Of a DNA stretch of 64,000 nt, positions 59,169 to 64,000 are shown one piece after another. This stretch comes from Paragonimus westermani (taxonomy: Eukaryota > Platyhelminthes > Trematoda > Plagiorchiida > Troglotrematidae). The stretch covers positions 150,665 to 214,664 of the forward strand of contig QNGE01000741.1 of NCBI GenBank assembly GCA_008508345.1. Direction: 5' to 3'. Each line of letters opens with the position of its first letter. Position 1 is the stretch's first letter. The position numbers were made by a program, and so were the translations under genes. The notes beneath the pieces were generated by a model that saw nothing but the letters and a program-made list of their open reading frames with translations, did no database searches and had not been told where the DNA came from.

Positions 59169-59393
59169 TTGCATCGTAATGTGACAACCTTTTGTTATCT
59201 ATATGAACAATGTGGCAGTTTCAAACAGTTCAAGAACGAACTAAAGGCTCCCCCACGCTGGCTATACAAACCAAGTAGATGGCGTGGATATCGTAGACCC
59301 CTCAACTGCGACGTCAAGAGGCTAACTGTATGTGTTTCTCTTGGTCCACCACTTCGCCGAAATATGGGAAGCAATACCCTTGTTTCGCGTTAA
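59169..59393 (+). pseudogene. pol: Gypsy-3 integrase zinc-finger remnant
   Basis: HRNVTTFCYLYEQCGSFK resembles the xDVxxxCxxCxxCxxxK segment of Gypsy integrases, followed by APPRWLY as in KAPLxxL. The catalytic core is not recognisable. Confidence 0.45.
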
Positions 59394-59664
59394 GGTGAGG
59401 ACGGTGGCCGTTGCTGTCTTCGAGCGCTGGGTGTGCCAGTGGAGGGCGCTGGTGTGAGGGCACCTTGACCAAGGGTCCAAAATCAAAAGCGCGTTTTTGC
59501 GAGAGTTCTGTCGGATCCCCGGAATCGAAAATCCCGAAGGACCGCCTACTACTACCAAGCCAATTTTCATGTCAGGAGAAGTAACCACACAGAACTAGAG
59601 TTACTGGAAACATTTGCAGGTTACAATCTGCACGACTGAGATCTGGCACTCTCAAAGTGCGTAC

Positions 59665-59885
59665 TGGACAAAAAGGGCCGCAAATTCCAAAATATGGCAA
59701 ACAGTTGGACAAACTACCGCTCAGTGTTCATCGATTGCTGGAAAACGTCAAAAAGCTGCAAATCTCGCAAATCGTTTCGTGAACACGGGGGGGGTTTGTG
59801 TGCCCACTCGTCGCAGAAATTTCCCTCGTAAAACGCATGTTTTTGGGAGTAAGCAAAGGAATGGAACCTCACGTGTCAGATTAGA
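59665..59885 (+). repeat. diverged direct repeat, copy 1
   Basis: Parallels 61525-61735: AAAACGTCAAAAAG, CGCAAATCGTTTCGTG/CGCCAACCGTTCAGCT and GGAATGGAACCTCACGTGTC/GAATGAAATTCCACACGTTA. Family unknown. Confidence 0.55.
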
Positions 59886-59899
59886 AAGTGCAGAATGAT

Positions 59900-61129
59900 C
59901 ACATGTTCGGTGGCGTCCAATGCATACGTAACTTTTTGGCAGGCACTTTGCGACGTTAACCTTCCGTGTTTGTTAATAAAATGTACAGCACTGGCTTGAG
60001 ATGATTAGAGTAATTAGAGGTAATTAGACAATTTGGAGATCACCTGAAAAAACTTAGTTTTTGCTGCTTTTTTGTTACACAACTTGACACTCACTGCGAA
60101 GGCAAGTTTCCTTGGACCAGTTGTGTGCCTGATTTCCGGTGGTGTGAAAACTCTTCAATTTCTCACCCCGTACGCTGCACGCAAATTATTTGCCAACTGT
60201 GCAACTTCTTTCTCTTTGGTCATGGCAATATATAGGGCGTTGCGGTTTTCATGGCTTTTTGTTTCGTTGCTACTGGGTGAGTCATCGAACCTGGAGCAAA
60301 ACTTTTTGAGGGGTTTCCACAAACTGGTGAGCCCGACTTTGGTGCTCTATTCTCATTTGCGATCCGGTGGACTTCATCCCCGTGTGTTCTCGGTTCACGC
60401 TATTTGGCAGGTCAGTTCCTCAGTGTGAATCATTATTAGGCAGCGTTTCACCACTCTTACTGACCGTCTGTCCAAAAGGCGCAGAAGGTTTGTTTAGTAA
60501 ATTAGCTAGGATGTATGGCTCACTGGGGACAACGTCAGCTGACGTCCTTTCATCTGAGTGGCTAAAGGTTGAAGGCTTTCAGTATCTTCTATGGTGAGTC
60601 TCAGGCCATCAAGCTTGACACTGGTGACAACTCGAATAATTCCGTGAGGCTTTCCAAATTGGTTGCTGCAGTGAGCCCTACTTCGCTAGGCAGCAACAAG
60701 CAATGTTCGACATCGGCCTTAGGTTGACCCTTACAATAATACATCAGGCAGGACAGCTTGGCACCCGTCATTTAATCTTTTGGCCACGCCAGGCTCAAAA
60801 TTCGGCATGTAGCCACTGAATTTCGGGGGCGACTTTTCAAAAAATAATAATACATATTTCTCAACGCATATGTGAGAAGCACGTTGGGTCATGCGCGATC
60901 ACTGCAGACATTTACAAACCATACAAAGACGAATAAGTAATTAGTAGCAAAACGTTGGGCCTTCCGCCGAGAAAGACGTGGTCCAAAGGCAAATGGATGT
61001 AGTTTATGAAAACTTTGACGCACGCAACAGAGAAGTAGATAGTTCGGTCGCTTCACAGATTTAGTCTCGAACAAATGGGATGTTACACTGATTTACTTTC
61101 TACAAGGTCGTTGGATAGTTCAAGGTCGC
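59900..61129. other. no gene seen
   Basis: Open frames 60072-60428 and 60367-60597 (+) have no recognisable domain. Confidence 0.35.
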
Positions 61130-61440
61130 TCCGGGAAGAATTGTAACGCGCAACCGAAACAAGCAAGCGCGCACGGATTGAATTTGAGTGGTGTGACGGG
61201 GCGTGCTGCTGTGTTGTCGGTGCCGTTTTGGCTTTCGTTTGTGTAAGTCGTGTGCATGGCTCACTGGGCCTTCGGCTCATGTTTGGCTGTATTGTTTCTC
61301 TTTTCAGAACTGTTGTTCGAACCCCTACTTCGGAAGAGCGCTGTCCCCTGGTGCGTCCACGTTGCCCGAAGGTTGGTCCGCGTATTCACGGGCATCCAGA
61401 GTAGAGTCGACTGGCCTGAATGTTACAGAATGCCCAAACG
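61130..61440 (-). repeat. inverted partner of 57254-57640
   Basis: See the entry at 57254. The best matched part is 61150-61290. Confidence 0.6.
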
Positions 61441-61524
61441 CATCTTTGAGGAGTTTCGCCATTAGAAGATAAAATTGACGTCCGGAAAATGTCAAGATAG
61501 GTAGGTTGTGGCAAGGCAGGGCGG

Positions 61525-61735
61525 AAAATCCCGAAATTTAGCGAACGATTGGGCAGATTCCGAAGCAGGATTTCGTCGATTCCCCGAAAAACGTCAAAAA
61601 GTTGAACATGTCGCCAACCGTTCAGCTAGGACAAAGTTCCGCGCGCCCATCTGTCGTAGAAAAGTTTCTCGCCGAGTGGATGATATGGGGATCGGAAAGG
61701 AGAATGAAATTCCACACGTTAGATGAGAAATTGTG
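61525..61735 (+). repeat. diverged direct repeat, copy 2
   Basis: Partner of 59665-59885, about 1.86 kb downstream in the same orientation. Confidence 0.55.
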
Positions 61736-62119
61736 GGGTTATAACATTTACTATGACAAACAATGTGCTGACGGAATTTTTTGACGAAGACCTCATACGA
61801 TATTATTATTTTTGCTATGATTATTGAAAAATATAACCTTATCTAATGTTTGTTGTGGCATTTTGTTATATACTCGGGATTTATCCGGGCCTACGGAGAA
61901 TTGAGTCGACGGTTTGGAGAGCCGCATGAAGTGAGCGTCTGATAGCTAAAGCTTACATGACGTCTTTCTGCTGGACTTATTTTTAGGCGCCGCGGTCACA
62001 CGTCGGAGGACGTTAGGCAGCGGGGTGGTTATCTACGTCATGCGCATCTGACAGCTGAATGTTTCTCGGACCACACTCAAAAAGATCATCAAGTGATACA
62101 GAGAGTTTGAAGGTAGACA
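61736..62119. other. no gene seen
   Basis: Probably the 3' flank or 3' untranslated part of the LINE that follows; nothing else is visible. Confidence 0.35.
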
Positions 62120-62562
62120 TTGTGTCTGTTAACGTAAGATAGCTGTCCGAACCTTTTTGAAACGCTGAATGTTGTTACTGGCTCTAACTTCATTTGGAAG
62201 TTTATTCCAAATCTAGGAATACTTTTTAAGGAAGAAGTTTGCACGTATATTTTTCCGAGATATCAGTGTCGACAAGGTGGAACCCTTATTTCTTAGACTA
62301 TATTGAGGGCTGTGTTGCAAGTGGATGATAAACGCTGTGGTAATCACATCCGAATGTGAGTGTATATAGCAGCGTCGGGTACATCTTTAGTTTACGCAAC
62401 CGAAGTGGATCAATACCAAGTTTTTCACAGCGCTTTCTGAAGACTATACCAATAAGCTTTTGGTAAACGATCGTTGAAGGTTTTCTAACACAAGCCCATC
62501 AGACTTGCGCAGATGACAGTGAATGAAAGTGCAATAATCGAGTTGAGGCCGAGCACACATTT

Positions 62563-63558
62563 TTAGAGCGTCAGCTTCGCAGCTGGTAGACTGAACGTCT
62601 TTTTGATACAACCTATTGTTCTTTTAGTTTTTGCTACCTGGAAGCATACGTGTCCAGAAAAATTGAAGGAGTTTGAGTTTCGTATTCCTAGGCCTCTGAC
62701 CGAAGTGGCTGTATCAATATCACAACGATGTAGTGAGATGGAGCCATGAGGTAATTTACAACCATATGTGACGATGTTCGATTTGTTCGTTAAGATCGAC
62801 ATCAGCCGTGTTCTGCACTACAACTGCAATGACGCTAGGTCCTGTCGTACATTTTGTAGACAGAGATTGATGTTACTACCCTGGCGGAATGTGTAAACGA
62901 TTTTGATATCGTCAGCAAACAGAAAGGGCTTGACATGTGTACTAACGTCGCATAAGTAATTTATTTACATTAAGAAGAGCAACGGACCCAGAACGCTTCA
63001 TTGGACCACCCCACTAGTCAACGGTTTTGGTGTTGAGTAGTGTTCTCCTATTTTCACTGTTTGAGTGCGACCTTCAGTTTATGACGACAGCCAGCTATAC
63101 ACGGGATCTTGTATGCCAAACGATGCTGTTTTGACCAAGAGGCGCTTATGAGGCACACGATCAAAAGCCTTTCGCATGTCCAAGAGTAGGATAAATACTT
63201 AATTTCCTGCGTCAACAGACGTCGATATGTAGTTTAAGAATTCCAGCTGACATGTCATACAAGAGCGTTTACTAAGAAAACAGTGCTATAAAGGGTTTAT
63301 AAGGTTTTGTGTCCTTAAAAACTCGACTTTGTGCACCTTTATTATCTTTTCAAAGATTCTCGAAGCAGATTGACGTATGGTTGATGGGACGATAGTTACT
63401 AACGTGCTGCCTTGGACCACTCTCGTGACAAGGCACAAGGATTGAGGTTTTCCACTGAGGAGGAAAGGTGCTGGAAAAAAGTGATAGGGTGAACAAATTG
63501 AGTAAGAGGATGGGTATATCCTCACCTGCTTGTCTGACGACCATTGGTTGGATACCAT
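62563..63558 (-). pseudogene. LINE reverse transcriptase (CR1/Jockey-like)
   Basis: Motifs in order on the - strand: PPQWKTSILVPCHESGPRQH and SNYRPINHTSI (63350-63544), FEKIIKVHKVEFLRTQNLIN (other frame), LLDMRKAFDRVPHKRLL (motif A, near 63170), FADDIKIVYTF (motif C, F-A-D-D, near 62910) and the post-RT YGCKLPHGSISLHRC with LGIRNSNSFNFSGHV (62563-62802). The catalytic aspartates are present but at least four stops or frame changes block translation. Confidence 0.8.
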
Positions 63559-63621
63559 CCGGTCCAGGATGGATTGGGGGCCTAATGCTAGCTAACTGTG
63601 GACGAATGCTTCGAACATCGA

Positions 63622-63975
63622 TTAAAACATTACTAACAAAACTTTATCTGTTTTCGACGGGATATTAGCAGGTAATGAGAAGCTTACTATGCTAAACGAG
63701 GCAGCGAAATGCGAATTAAAGGTTTCGCATATCGCTACAGGTTCATCGACAACCCTTTCGTCTTTGAGAGTAATAATTCTTATAGCAGGGTACCTCATGG
63801 AATATCTCCATCTCAACAGTTGCACTAGTTTCGTGCTTCTCTGCTCACTACTGAGTGCGAGTTTCTCTTTGTTTATTTGATGGAGTTGCGTCTGACGTTC
63901 CATGTGTTTAAACATTTTGCTCATTTGCATCACTAGGGAAAAGTCTAGTGTTCTTCCGTACGTCGACTTAAGCAT
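63622..63975 (-). pseudogene. LINE linker region before RT
   Basis: KLVQLLRWRYSMRYPAIRII then LKDERVVDEPVAICETFNSHFAASF matches the segment between endonuclease and RT of CR1-like elements (xLxxxDGxxxxDxxxIAxxFNxxF). The endonuclease would lie beyond the window edge. Confidence 0.65.
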
Positions 63976-64000
63976 TTTAATTCCGTCAGTCTCTCTCGCA

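Larger units (their letters stand above)
57640..59393 (+). mobile_element. Gypsy-3, decayed Ty3/Gypsy internal region
   Basis: Gag, RT/RNase H and integrase remnants occur in the right order on the + strand, all broken. The motifs differ from Gypsy-1 and Gypsy-2 and the element belongs to another clade. No LTR pair could be identified around it. Confidence 0.6.
62120..64000 (-). mobile_element. CR1/Jockey-like LINE, extends beyond the window
   Basis: The whole right end is a LINE on the - strand, continuing past 64000. Order: pre-RT linker (about 63640-63975), RT (62800-63560) and C-terminus with LRNKGSTLSTLISRKNIRAN and IWNKLPNEVRASNNIQRFKK (about 62150-62280), which matches the end of CR1/Jockey-type ORF2. 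Many stops and frameshifts. Confidence 0.8.

Noticed and set aside
1..64000. CRISPR arrays, operons, Shine-Dalgarno sites, rRNA genes
   Set aside because: None seen; the intron structure and retroelements show a eukaryotic nuclear sequence.

Overview
The window looks like a stretch of a digenean fluke (trematode flatworm) nuclear genome. Three things point there: Ty3/Gypsy elements of the CsRn1 type (Gag zinc knuckle spaced C-x2-H-x9-C-x3-C and a primer site matching the tRNA-Trp 3' end), a tRNA-derived SINE that carries a hammerhead ribozyme like the schistosome Sm-alpha family, and Penelope-like elements with GIY-YIG domains. Genes are split by introns and coding density is very low. There is no sign of bacterial gene organisation. 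No species name is claimed.

Host genes. (1) On the + strand, a Smr-domain protein of the N4BP2 type: the last coding exon is at 13655-14116, and a probable earlier exon with a DUF1771-like end lies at 1177-1448, which would put a 12.2-kb intron full of repeats between them. (2) On the - strand, a complete FET-family RNA-binding protein (FUS/EWSR1/TAF15/Cabeza type) at 29718-32964, in eleven exons whose phases all agree. It encodes 515 residues with a Q/G/Y-rich N-terminus, RRM, RGG stretches, a RanBP2 zinc finger and a C-terminal PY nuclear-import signal. No other host gene could be recognised.

Mobile DNA, left to right. Hammerhead SINEs at 31-335, 5040-5377 (-), 5430-5645 and a 5' fragment at about 22750-22868. 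A Penelope-like element (9274-10516) with inverted ends sits inside a solo LTR (9032-10571). A second, tRNA-Ala-like SINE family lies at 14800-15346. One LINE family has three copies (16377-17233, 19280-21664 with endonuclease and RT, 26270-27090), all on the - strand. A second Penelope GIY-YIG fragment is at 27151-27780 (-). Gypsy-1 (34053-38775, -) is inserted in a solo LTR (34007-39032). Gypsy-2 (40142-45485, -) has almost identical 380-bp LTRs but a broken gag-pol. A further solo LTR with a perfect 4-bp target duplication is at 47961-48258. A decayed third Gypsy (57640-59393, +) and a CR1/Jockey-like LINE (62120-64000, -) close the window.

About 48.4-57.2 kb is largely unexplained. Two single N characters (17234 and 39257) each abut duplicated sequence and are suspected assembly joins. 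The most interesting item is the hammerhead ribozyme at 223-266, whose stem I covaries with the copy at 5506-5552.
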